Virus record (IMG/VR): IMGVR_UViG_3300050821_011785 | Location: 1 to 40,429 of that record | Direction: 5' to 3' (one strand) | Source: a virus | Length of the DNA stretch: 40,429 nt | Shown here: piece by piece, positions 26,183 to 32,551 of the stretch | How positions within the stretch are numbered: the first letter of the stretch is position 1 | Layout: each line of letters starts with the position of its first letter | Notes under the pieces: model-generated | Seen by the model: only the letters and a program-made list of their open reading frames with translations | Told to the model about the DNA's origin: nothing | The model's database searches: none | Position numbers and translations under genes: made by a program

Positions 26183-27619
26183 TTAAATATAGCAGGTACC
26201 ATCTTTGTAGACTAGTTTTAGCTCATTATCGGGCTGGTGAAATTCATCCCAGGAACAATTTTGTTCTACGTGGAACGTTGAGCCATGTGCTCCCGCTACT
26301 TTGACGACCTTTAAAATACCAGAGTGTGATTTTTTTGTACCATCATCGGTTACCGGATCTTTCGTTATAGGATAGCCAACACCGTGCCGCTCGCAATAGG
26401 TGCTTTTCATTGCCCACCCAAGTGTATCGCGAGTATTATATTGATAAGTATAGCTGCCAATACCAAAGACAATATTGGAAGCGGCGAATCCTTTCCGTTC
26501 CAACCGTTCAAGAATATCTCTAGCGCGATCAAGAGTGATTGAATCACTATAAATACAGCCAATATGTGGATCAAGGACTTTATACCCCTCTGAATTAATT
26601 GTTCCACCAAAAATGTTCCACAGACATTCGATGACACCTTTACAAACATAATCATTAAAACCGATACATTCTCTATAGAAATCAGAAAATGAATCAAGAC
26701 CGCATATTATTTCTACAGGATCGCCACTATCAGGTCTAATAACAACTCTGCCATCTCTAGCCATAATTCTGTCTTTGAGCCGAGGCAAAAAATCAGTAAT
26801 AACAGTCCAAAGATTCCAAGTATCACTAACGATGGAAATAAAACCGGATGGATAGACATCGCAAATTAATCTTTTAAAGGTATCAAATTCGCTATCTTTG
26901 CCACCAGCAGACATCACACTATGTTCGGTTGCTGGAATTGACGCAATTTGGAATGGCGTATGATAGTGTTGATTTCTTGCTATCAATGCTGGGATGCTAT
27001 CTGTACCCTTAAAATATTGTAGATGCGCCATACCAGAGATAATAGCTGCCTCTAATCCGAACATACCACGCATACTAAAATCATGTGCCTGATAATCAAC
27101 GTGTGCGTTGTTATCGCAAGTTTTGACGGCAAATTCATCTAATAACCAACGATATTCTCGCGCAATGGTAGCTGAGGTGCATGCACCCCACAATGTACAG
27201 GATAAGATAGTTTCAAGCATATTGGGTAGCCAGAAAAACTCAGGATGAGTATTAAACATCACGAGCGCTGGCACACCACATGGCACGACTGTACCTTCTG
27301 GTAACGCATATACTGCGAGCGGAAGGTGGCCTAAATTGCATAGCTTCTCTATATGATCAAATGACTTATCTGTACCTAATGTTTTACGCATAATAAGAGA
27401 ATAGTAGTTATGGAGATGAGAGGAACCAATTGCAGAATAGAATTCAAATGCGTTTAGATATTTATCAATAAAATATTTTAATCCAAAGAAAACTGCATGA
27501 TTTATACCAGGCATTCTCGATTTACGTGGCGTAAAATTACTAAAGATTAATTCGGTGCCTTCGGGGTATTGATCGATATGCCCCACCTTATAAAAATCTT
27601 TTAAAAATAAGGGATTCAT
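26183..27619 (-). CDS. nadV: Nicotinamide phosphoribosyltransferase
   Basis: 478 aa from the ATG at 27619, which overlaps the previous stop by one base. It makes NMN from nicotinamide and PRPP. Family motifs: LKDFYKVGHIDQYPEGTELI (N-terminus), HDFSMRGMFGLEAA, FKGTDSIPAL, PATEHSVMSAGGKDSE with the catalytic His, and VVIRPDSGDPVE. Full length with key residues kept, so probably active. It ends the Ro/Y-RNA operon. Phage NAMPT is known to restore NAD+ after host NADase defences; here no NMN adenylyltransferase is visible, so a host enzyme would finish the pathway. Confidence 0.93.
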   Translation of the reverse strand: MNPLFLKDFYKVGHIDQYPEGTELIFSNFTPRKSRMPGINHAVFFGLKYFIDKYLNAFEFYSAIGSSHLHNYYSLIMRKTLGTDKSFDHIEKLCNLGHLPLAVYALPEGTVVPCGVPALVMFNTHPEFFWLPNMLETILSCTLWGACTSATIAREYRWLLDEFAVKTCDNNAHVDYQAHDFSMRGMFGLEAAIISGMAHLQYFKGTDSIPALIARNQHYHTPFQIASIPATEHSVMSAGGKDSEFDTFKRLICDVYPSGFISIVSDTWNLWTVITDFLPRLKDRIMARDGRVVIRPDSGDPVEIICGLDSFSDFYRECIGFNDYVCKGVIECLWNIFGGTINSEGYKVLDPHIGCIYSDSITLDRARDILERLERKGFAASNIVFGIGSYTYQYNTRDTLGWAMKSTYCERHGVGYPITKDPVTDDGTKKSHSGILKVVKVAGAHGSTFHVEQNCSWDEFHQPDNELKLVYKDGTCYI

Positions 27620-28074
27620 TATGGCATATCCTTCATTGAGTTCTGGAGGCAGAGAACCCCATTTCTGCGCCACATACCTACACACTCTTCTTTATCATCT
27701 ATTGCTAATAGAATCTCAGTACCACTACGTTTTAAGTGACGTAAGACTTCTTCTTTATATTCCCAAGGTTTACCCTGATTTCCATCTTTATCTTTATAAT
27801 CATCTTCACGCATGAATAAATACTCAAAAGGAATCTCATACTGAACTAACCAAGAATTCGTCATAGATCGATATGATTCTGGTCGAGCTGTAACCAAATA
27901 AATATCATGGTGCTGATTTAATCTTCTAACTAATTCAGCGGTAGGTTTAATAGGTAGATCTTTCTTCATGGCATTAAAGAATGAATTCCAATCTTGCTTA
28001 TCATCTGTAACGAAATGTCTACGATGACGACAATCTGCAATAGTCCCATCTATATTAACAATGATAGTGCTCAT
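27619..28074 (-). CDS. HAD protein of the polynucleotide-kinase 3'-phosphatase type, with Asn at the nucleophile position
   Basis: 151 aa. Motif I reads IIVNIDGTIAD, where DxDGT is expected, so the nucleophilic first Asp is Asn. Motif II is LVTARPESYRSMT, motif III Lys lies near KPWEYKEEVL, and motif IV is LLAIDDKEECVGMWRRNGV, close to the phosphatase half of T4 Pnkp. The kinase half is absent. Known Pnkp phosphatases remove 3'-phosphate from RNA ends. With Asn this copy may be inactive, bind RNA ends only, or depend on deamidation. It is coupled to nadV by a one-base overlap. Confidence 0.8.
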   Translation of the reverse strand: MSTIIVNIDGTIADCRHRRHFVTDDKQDWNSFFNAMKKDLPIKPTAELVRRLNQHHDIYLVTARPESYRSMTNSWLVQYEIPFEYLFMREDDYKDKDGNQGKPWEYKEEVLRHLKRSGTEILLAIDDKEECVGMWRRNGVLCLQNSMKDMP

Positions 28075-28331
28075 TTATACCCCTTGGATTTTAGAATATT
28101 AAAATATGTTTTATTGATTATACCTTTTGGATTAACGATAGGAGATAACCATCCATTAACGGTAGATGGCGCAATACCGATAATTTTAGAAACTGCATCT
28201 TGTGTGAGACTATATTTTTTCATCAGTCGCGTTAATCGATTAATATCAGCTGTATCTTTTAAGGGACGTGGCCCTCGCTTTAATTTAGCACCACAAGCTT
28301 TACAAATACGTGGTTTGACTTTTTTATACAT
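28071..28331 (-). CDS. HTH regulator with N-terminal zinc-knuckle-like CxxC, 86 aa
   Basis: The N-terminus has CKACGAKLKRGPR, and residues 35-60 form a helix-turn-helix (YSLTQDAVSKIIGIAPSTVN, then GWLSP). The start overlaps the previous stop and the end overlaps the HAD start. It may autoregulate this operon or control phage development; target unknown. Confidence 0.65.
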   Translation of the reverse strand: MYKKVKPRICKACGAKLKRGPRPLKDTADINRLTRLMKKYSLTQDAVSKIIGIAPSTVNGWLSPIVNPKGIINKTYFNILKSKGYK

Positions 28332-28501
28332 TAAATTACCTCTATTACATGTAGATTTTTAGGTAATGGTTGATCCAAAGGCTGTTTTGGATCATTAAAA
28401 TATGCTAGATCAAGAGTAAGACTATACTGACCATCAGGATAGCAAATAATATTGCAATGATCGACATTGGCATCTTTGAGTACTACCTTCATTGAATTCA
28501 T
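28331..28501 (-). CDS. Hypothetical protein, 56 aa
   Basis: ATG at 28501, TAA overlapping the next ATG by one base. Contains VDHCNIICYPDGQYSLTLDL, probably a beta pair. No family recognised; placed by operon coupling. Confidence 0.55.
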   Translation of the reverse strand: MNSMKVVLKDANVDHCNIICYPDGQYSLTLDLAYFNDPKQPLDQPLPKNLHVIEVI

Positions 28502-28504
28502 AAA

Positions 28505-28654
28505 CTATTTTTCCGCTCTTAATGCTGCTATTCTTTTTGTTATTTTTTCTTGAAGATTACTCGGAACTTCAGCTTCGAATAAAGCGATACGTAACCATTC
28601 ATACATTTTATTTAGGCCTTCATCGAATAAATCTATTTCAGTGTCCTTATTCAT
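28505..28654 (-). CDS. Hypothetical helical protein, 49 aa
   Basis: ATG at 28654 overlaps the preceding gene's end. Acidic N-terminus, then two helices ending in a basic tail. No family recognised. Confidence 0.55.
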   Translation of the reverse strand: MNKDTEIDLFDEGLNKMYEWLRIALFEAEVPSNLQEKITKRIAALRAEK

Positions 28655-28880
28655 ATATAATTTTATCCGTTAAATTTTCGATTTTTTTAGCAATTTCAGC
28701 AGCTTTAGATTTTAAAAAATCAAAATCATAATCATCTCCATAATCTGTCAGAGAGATCGTCATGAAAGCCCCAAGACAATAGCCTAGCATGATACTAATT
28801 TCTTGCCATAGTCTATAATTAATCGTAACGGCTTGATCTTTTATTATCATTGTATGTTCGTTGATTTTTTTCTTGCTCAT
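28647..28880 (-). CDS. Hypothetical protein, 77 aa
   Basis: The middle is hydrophobic (ISIMLGYCLGAFMTISL), giving one possible TM segment, followed by an acidic patch and a coiled end. Its start lies inside the 28819-28998 gene in another frame. Function unknown. Confidence 0.55.
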   Translation of the reverse strand: MSKKKINEHTMIIKDQAVTINYRLWQEISIMLGYCLGAFMTISLTDYGDDYDFDFLKSKAAEIAKKIENLTDKIIYE

Positions 28881-28998
28881 GTACGCATTTGTCCTCTTTG
28901 AAGAAGCTGAATACTTTAACGCGAAGTTTTAATAGGCTCCCAGGAAATGCGATTGCGTAACCTAGACCCAGACAAATTCCAAAAATAACTTCAATCAT
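28819..28998 (-). CDS. Small membrane protein, 59 aa
   Basis: ATG at 28998 with AAGGA seven bases upstream. Residues 2-20 form a TM segment (IEVIFGICLGLGYAIAF), then a basic and polar cytoplasmic tail with one Cys. It overlaps the next gene by 62 bases out of frame, a nested layout seen in compact phage operons. Function unknown. Confidence 0.55.
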   Translation of the reverse strand: MIEVIFGICLGLGYAIAFPGSLLKLRVKVFSFFKEDKCVHEQEKNQRTYNDNKRSSRYD

Positions 28999-29056
28999 AG
29001 ATTTTTCCTTATTGGATTACGGGGATGGAATCGTACCCAAGGAGATTTGTGCTATT

Positions 29057-29129
29057 TGCTGGAGATAGGAGTCGAACCTATAGTCGGCTATTTACAGGAA
29101 AGCTGCATTACCAATTATGCTACTCCAGC
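29057..29129 (-). tRNA. tRNA-Thr(UGU), with C at position 33
   Basis: 73 bases. The acceptor GCTGGAG/CTCCAGC is a perfect 7 bp, the D-arm GCAT/ATGC encloses AATTGGTA, the T-arm ATAGG-TTCGACT-CCTAT is perfect and the discriminator is A. The anticodon stem has one mismatch and the loop is CCTGTAA, so the anticodon is UGU and position 33 is C instead of the near-universal U. G1-C72 and C2-G71 fit threonine. No CCA is encoded. It lies inside the Ro operon. Confidence 0.8.
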
Positions 29130-29146
29130 ATAAATTAATGCCGCCC

Positions 29147-29211
29147 CATTGATCCCCGACTGGGCGGCTTAGTCGCTTCAAGGAGATTGGACGAGCCCCT
29201 TGGAATCAATG
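29147..29211 (-). ncRNA. Structured RNA element after the vWA gene
   Basis: In the minus transcript CATTGATTCC (from 29202-29211) pairs with GGGATCAATG (from 29147-29156) as a 10-bp helix with one G-U. It encloses hairpins CCAAGG/CCTTG and CGACT-AAGCCGCCC-AGTCG. An alternative GCCGCCC/GGGCGGC stem competes. The helix uses the last codons of the vWA gene. It may mark an RNA 3' end, a processing site or a terminator. Confidence 0.45.
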
Positions 29212-29859
29212 ATTTACAGCAGTGGCCGCTGTTAAGAACGATGTGTTCTCTAATCGCTCAATATGAAAGATATCATATTTAGTACGAGAATTTTCCAAAT
29301 TTTCATGTAAATCTTCTAAGAATTTTTGAAGCGAAGGTTCTAACGTACCAACCGTTAAAAAGGTGATATTGAATTCTTCAGCACTCGTAACTTTACCGGC
29401 AATACTGACGATAGCGCGTTCTGTCGCCATACGATTAGTCGGTGCGCCATCAGTGAAAACAAGAAGTACAGAACCAGGATGTTTCTCACCTTTAGTTCGA
29501 GCTTCTTCTTTCTCCTCACAATGTTTATTCCATGCAACATTGATGACAAGATCAATATTAGTTAATCCTTCAAAGCGTGGATTATTGAGGAGATTAGCGA
29601 CTGTTTCGTATTTTGCATGTTCATGAACATAAACATCTTTACCAAATAATAGAATGGTAGGAGCACCATGTTGATCAAAATCTTCTGCGCTTTTAATAAA
29701 ACTTTGGAAACTTTCTAGCATATATTCATAACGACTAACGCCACCACATGCAGGATCGACGGTCTGCATAGATGCGGAGATATCACCAGCAAGGAAATAT
29801 TCCTTATTTGGATTCACCTCAAATTGTGTGGTCTGTGTTTTTAATTTAGTGATTGACAT
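29206..29859 (-). CDS. vWA-domain protein, partner of Ro60
   Basis: 217 aa, essentially one von Willebrand A domain. The metal-binding MIDAS is kept: DISASM (about 27), the Thr near GLTNID and the Asp of FTDGAPTN. It resembles TerY-like vWA proteins rather than the Ro vWA. Only eight bases separate it from rsr, so the two are co-expressed and may bind each other or a shared ligand. Cytosolic, with no TM segment. Confidence 0.85.
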   Translation of the reverse strand: MSITKLKTQTTQFEVNPNKEYFLAGDISASMQTVDPACGGVSRYEYMLESFQSFIKSAEDFDQHGAPTILLFGKDVYVHEHAKYETVANLLNNPRFEGLTNIDLVINVAWNKHCEEKEEARTKGEKHPGSVLLVFTDGAPTNRMATERAIVSIAGKVTSAEEFNITFLTVGTLEPSLQKFLEDLHENLENSRTKYDIFHIERLENTSFLTAATAVNH

Positions 29860-29867
29860 AATTATCC

Positions 29868-31319
29868 TTAAAGTTTTGATTCTGGAACAATAAATTTTGT
29901 GGGAGCCGTTTTTACAGTAGGTTCTGCGCGCATCTTCTGACGCATTTCCTCATAAAGATAGATCCAATCAAGTGTAGCTGATGAAAAGCCATCGATATGA
30001 GACCACTTACCATAGCCGATCCCATTTTTATTAGTCGCGACATTAATAACATAACTATCTGGCGTCTTCGGATCAGGTACATCTGTTTGTGATTGCTCAT
30101 CAGTAATAACGATTAACCGATGTAGGCCAGATTCTCTATTGTATGGCGATGTATAATAGTCTTGGACAGCAATAACAGCTCTACGTAAATCTGTACCACC
30201 ATTGGGTTGAGAATTAATAATAGCATCACGTAACGCAAATCCGCGTCTTGGTGGAACTTGTTTGCATTGATTGCTAAACGTCCAAATATCAGGTGTCTCA
30301 CACATTTCTCGTAACATCATGGCTAGCGCACATGCGGCATCCATATACGTCATTTCAGATTTACTAGACATTCTGCCTGACATAGAGCCGGACACATCAA
30401 CTAAGATCACGGTTTTACCTTGAAACTTACGTTTGTGTTGAAATGAATTAAAAAGAGCTTGCTCTAATTCAGGTTCAAAAGTAGGAGCGTGCTTTGCAGC
30501 TGCAATATATTGGTATGGGAATATTTGTCGTTTTTTATCCCATGTTGGATGGCTAAACGCTGATTTAAGCTTCTCAAGATGATTATCAGATACACGATTA
30601 ACAATACAATTACGTAGGTTACGGAGTAGTGCTAGTTGATTGTTAATTTTTTCAGGTGTAACCCAAACATCGATAATTTTCTCCCATGTCTCACCCTTAT
30701 TTTCACCAACTTTTGCAGCAGATAATGTTTCCCACGTTTCAATAGCCGTAAGTTCATTATTAATTAATCGTTTCCAAACTTGCGCTTGTTCCTCATCTTT
30801 TGGTTTTGCATGACATAAGAATAGAACATCGCGCAATTTCACTGCTTTATCTAAGCGATTATATTTGCGTAAATCATATTCGCTGAATTTTTGGAATGCG
30901 AACGCCAGACCTGTTTTAACTTTTGATGATAGAGTTTTCTTCTTATTATTATCTTGCCAATAAAGGCTAACGAAATCCGTTAATTGATCGGGTCGAGTAA
31001 TGACGCGCGATAAGGTGCGGGATACATAGCGCTTGTATTGAGGTAGTCTCGCCATCTCACGAATAATTAATAGCGGAACATGTCTAAGCCCCATTTTTTC
31101 ACGTGCTTCTACCGCTAATTTAGAGACGATTAAGGGATCAACTTTTGCAATTAATTCTTTAATACATTCAGCAATATCTTGACCATTCTCATAGAAGCCA
31201 TTTTCAAATAGCATGCAGCTTAAGACGCTTCGTCTGAGTTGTTGTTCATAGGAAATATGTTTTGCGGTTGCACCTTCATGCGTTTTTAATATTGGAACTT
31301 TTTTATTTAATACAGACAT
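29868..31319 (-). CDS. rsr: Ro60-family TROVE protein (Rsr)
   Basis: 483 aa (human Ro60 is 538). Residues 1-300 form the alpha-helical TROVE ring (YKRYVSRTLSRVITRPDQLT and neighbours); residues 305-460 are a vWA domain with intact MIDAS: VDVSGSMSG, GGTDL and ITDEQSQTD. Bacterial Rsr binds Y RNAs on the outside of its ring and misfolded or decaying RNA inside, often with exoribonucleases in RNA quality control. Four Y-like RNAs lie just upstream on the same transcript, 18 bases before its ATG. Confidence 0.95.
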   Translation of the reverse strand: MSVLNKKVPILKTHEGATAKHISYEQQLRRSVLSCMLFENGFYENGQDIAECIKELIAKVDPLIVSKLAVEAREKMGLRHVPLLIIREMARLPQYKRYVSRTLSRVITRPDQLTDFVSLYWQDNNKKKTLSSKVKTGLAFAFQKFSEYDLRKYNRLDKAVKLRDVLFLCHAKPKDEEQAQVWKRLINNELTAIETWETLSAAKVGENKGETWEKIIDVWVTPEKINNQLALLRNLRNCIVNRVSDNHLEKLKSAFSHPTWDKKRQIFPYQYIAAAKHAPTFEPELEQALFNSFQHKRKFQGKTVILVDVSGSMSGRMSSKSEMTYMDAACALAMMLREMCETPDIWTFSNQCKQVPPRRGFALRDAIINSQPNGGTDLRRAVIAVQDYYTSPYNRESGLHRLIVITDEQSQTDVPDPKTPDSYVINVATNKNGIGYGKWSHIDGFSSATLDWIYLYEEMRQKMRAEPTVKTAPTKFIVPESKL

Positions 31320-31337
31320 CTATTAATCCTTATAAAT

Positions 31338-31476
31338 GGGAGAATAGTCGATAAGAAGCTTTTTGTGTCCCAGGTTTGACCGCTTCCTTTACTTAAGATG
31401 GAGATAAGGAGAGATTCGAACTCACGAAGCCAATAGGCAGGACATTTTGATGAAGTATTTCTTATCTTCGCTACCC
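31338..31476 (-). ncRNA. Y RNA unit D, with tRNA-like insert
   Basis: 139 bases, last in transcription order. 5' GGGTAGCGAA-GATAAGAA pairs with TTCTTATC-GACTATTCTCCC: an 8-bp perfect upper stem above a conserved internal loop and GGG/CCC base, the same plan as the other units. The insert holds a T-arm-like hairpin with loop TTCGAAT (31409-31425), a closed acceptor-like region and a D-arm-like GTC/GAC hairpin (31367-31380). Part of the insert (CTTATCT) could instead pair with the 5' strand AGATAAG, a possible switch. Confidence 0.75.
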
Positions 31477-31487
31477 TTAAATTAAAT

Positions 31488-31597
31488 GGGTGAATAATTG
31501 ATAATAGCGAACTCTTTCGAGTTATATGCTCCTTAACAGAGCTAACTTCCGTAAGGAAGTATTGGCACTGATGATGAAACTATTATCTACGCAACCC
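31488..31597 (-). ncRNA. Y RNA unit C, divergent insert
   Basis: 110 bases. 5' GGGTTGCGTA-GATAATAG pairs with CTATTATC-AATTATTCACCC; the upper stem is a perfect 8 bp. The insert has ACTTCC-TTAC-GGAAGT, directly followed by TA and a D-arm-like GCTC-TGTTAAG-GAGC, then a GAAA-tetraloop hairpin AACTC/GAGTT. This is the acceptor plus D-arm half of the mimic in unit B, without the T-arm. Confidence 0.7.
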
Positions 31598-31609
31598 TTA
31601 AATTAAAAT

Positions 31610-31740
31610 GAGGGCACAAACGATAGATGAAATTTTAGCGCTCTACCGACTGAGCTACACAATGCAAACAACACACAATGGCAGGACTCGAACCTGCGAC
31701 CTCTCACTAATAGGTGAAGTAACACCTATCTACGCCACTC
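31610..31740 (-). ncRNA. Y RNA unit B, YrlA-like with circularly permuted tRNA mimic
   Basis: 131 bases. Base: GAGTGGCGTA-GATAGGTG with CATCTATC-GTTTGTGCCCTC (8 bp, one G-U). The insert reads in permuted tRNA order: variable AGGTC, T-arm GCAGG-TTCGAGT-CCTGC, then CATTGTG, a 9-base loop, CATTGTG (self-complementary bar one U-U), TA, then D-arm GCTC-AGTCGGTA-GAGC. The Y stem takes the place of the anticodon arm. This matches the published design of bacterial YrlA RNAs, whose effector module folds like tRNA. Confidence 0.85.
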
Positions 31741-31773
31741 TTAAATTCTCTATCTACAAACGCAGAAATAAAT

Positions 31774-31839
31774 GGGAGAATATATGAAATTCGTGTCTGT
31801 ATCATTCCAATAATGAAGGAACGAATTTCTACGCCACCC
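31774..31839 (-). ncRNA. Y RNA unit A, minimal
   Basis: 66 bases, first in transcription order, about 27 bases after the -10. GGGTGGCGTA-GAAATTCGT pairs with ACGAATTTC-ATATATTCTCCC; the upper stem is a perfect 9 bp. The loop holds only a TCATT/AATGA hairpin, with no tRNA-like arms. It keeps the shared Ro-binding-type base, so it may be a Rsr ligand without an effector module. Confidence 0.75.
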
Positions 31840-31866
31840 TATAATTCGCTATTAAACAATGTGGCA

Positions 31867-31895
31867 ATAATAATAGCTGGTTAGGTATATGTCAA
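31867..31895 (-). promoter_or_regulatory. Near-consensus sigma70 promoter for the Y RNA/rsr operon
   Basis: -35 TTGACA (31890-31895), exactly 17 bases, -10 TATTAT (31867-31872), reading on the minus strand into Y RNA unit A. It is the best promoter match I see in the window. Its strength fits abundant RNA. It has no copy of the 16-bp dyad found at the other two early promoters, so this operon may be free of that repressor. Confidence 0.8.
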
Positions 31896-31914
31896 ATGTT
31901 ATAGGGGAATAATC

Positions 31915-32088
31915 GTGGTAGCAAAGATTAAATGTAGTGTTGAGTTATGCCATAGAAAGATGTGGTCAAAGAGTTTATGTAATGGCCATTATCAGCAGGT
32001 ACGAAGATATGGAAGAATTATGTCCAACAAGTTAAGGTTAAGGCGATCAAAAAGCTGTCTAAAGCGTAGAAAGATTAATCAAACTTAG
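31915..32088 (+). CDS. Zinc-finger protein like the N-terminus of phage HNH endonucleases, 57 aa
   Basis: GTG start with GGGG eight bases upstream. CSVELCHRKMWSKSLCNGHY and VRRYGRI match the four-ligand (C-C-C-H) unit that precedes HNH nuclease domains in many phages; the nuclease part is missing. It may be a remnant of a homing endonuclease or a stand-alone DNA-binding finger. Confidence 0.55.
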   Translation: MVAKIKCSVELCHRKMWSKSLCNGHYQQVRRYGRIMSNKLRLRRSKSCLKRRKINQT

Positions 32089-32103
32089 GTAAGCTTCAAA
32101 TTC

Positions 32104-32132
32104 AATCGGGAAAGTTTGCCGCTTCCCCGATT
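32104..32132. terminator. Hairpin between zinc-finger gene and next gene
   Basis: AATCGGGAA pairs with TTCCCCGATT (one bulge) in the 131-base gap after the zinc-finger gene. No T run follows on the plus strand. It could be a factor-dependent terminator or an RNA stabiliser. The rest of the gap shows no clear promoter. Confidence 0.4.
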
Positions 32133-32219
32133 AACAATAATTCCATTTACAAAGCAAAACCCATAAGTAATTGCATTGTAGATGGTTCGCAGAGATTTGC
32201 AACTATTTACGGAGCATCT

Positions 32220-32528
32220 ATGCCCTTACCTCCCTATGCTAAAATTCTTCTACAGTATCAAAAATATCAAATAGAGCTCGATTATCTTATTTTTTTATAT
32301 GTTGGCAAGGATGCATGGCGTGATTGCAAAAAGATGCTAACAACCGGCCAATATGCAATGTGTTTACCATATGATAGTGATGTAACTGATTACGAATGGC
32401 CAATCACTGGCCTCAAAATTTGCATTGTTGATACAGGCGGTATGACTCTTGATGCGCTTCGTCGCATTAGAGCTTATCTCTTGCTTGATAATCCTCAATA
32501 CCTACTTGTGCAAACCGACTTGCACTAA
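32220..32528 (+). CDS. Hypothetical protein, 102 aa
   Basis: Preceded by GGAGC. Contains DYEWPITGLKICIVDTGGMT and a helical end with LRRIRAYLLLDNPQYLLVQT. No motif recognised. Its place just before the RepA-like gene suggests a replication accessory role, unproven. Confidence 0.6.
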   Translation: MPLPPYAKILLQYQKYQIELDYLIFLYVGKDAWRDCKKMLTTGQYAMCLPYDSDVTDYEWPITGLKICIVDTGGMTLDALRRIRAYLLLDNPQYLLVQTDLH

Positions 32529-32551
32529 TCCCATTTTTATAAGGATATTTT

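Noticed and set aside
27620-27685. 22-residue extension of NAMPT
   Set aside because: It overlaps the HAD gene and is not like the family. The ATG at 27619 gives the normal NAMPT start (MNPLFLKDFYK).
28071-28331. Phage CI-type repressor
   Set aside because: It is 86 aa with a zinc knuckle and no dimerisation or cleavage domain, inside an operon; no adjacent operator was found.
31610-31740. Ordinary tRNA genes at 31640 and 31690
   Set aside because: The T-arm precedes the D-arm and no anticodon arm fits between them. The permuted Y RNA fold explains all arms.
31338-31839. Repeated units resembling a CRISPR array
   Set aside because: The repeated parts are stem strands at both ends of each unit and the inserts vary from 66 to 139 bases. 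There is no constant repeat-spacer period and no cas gene.
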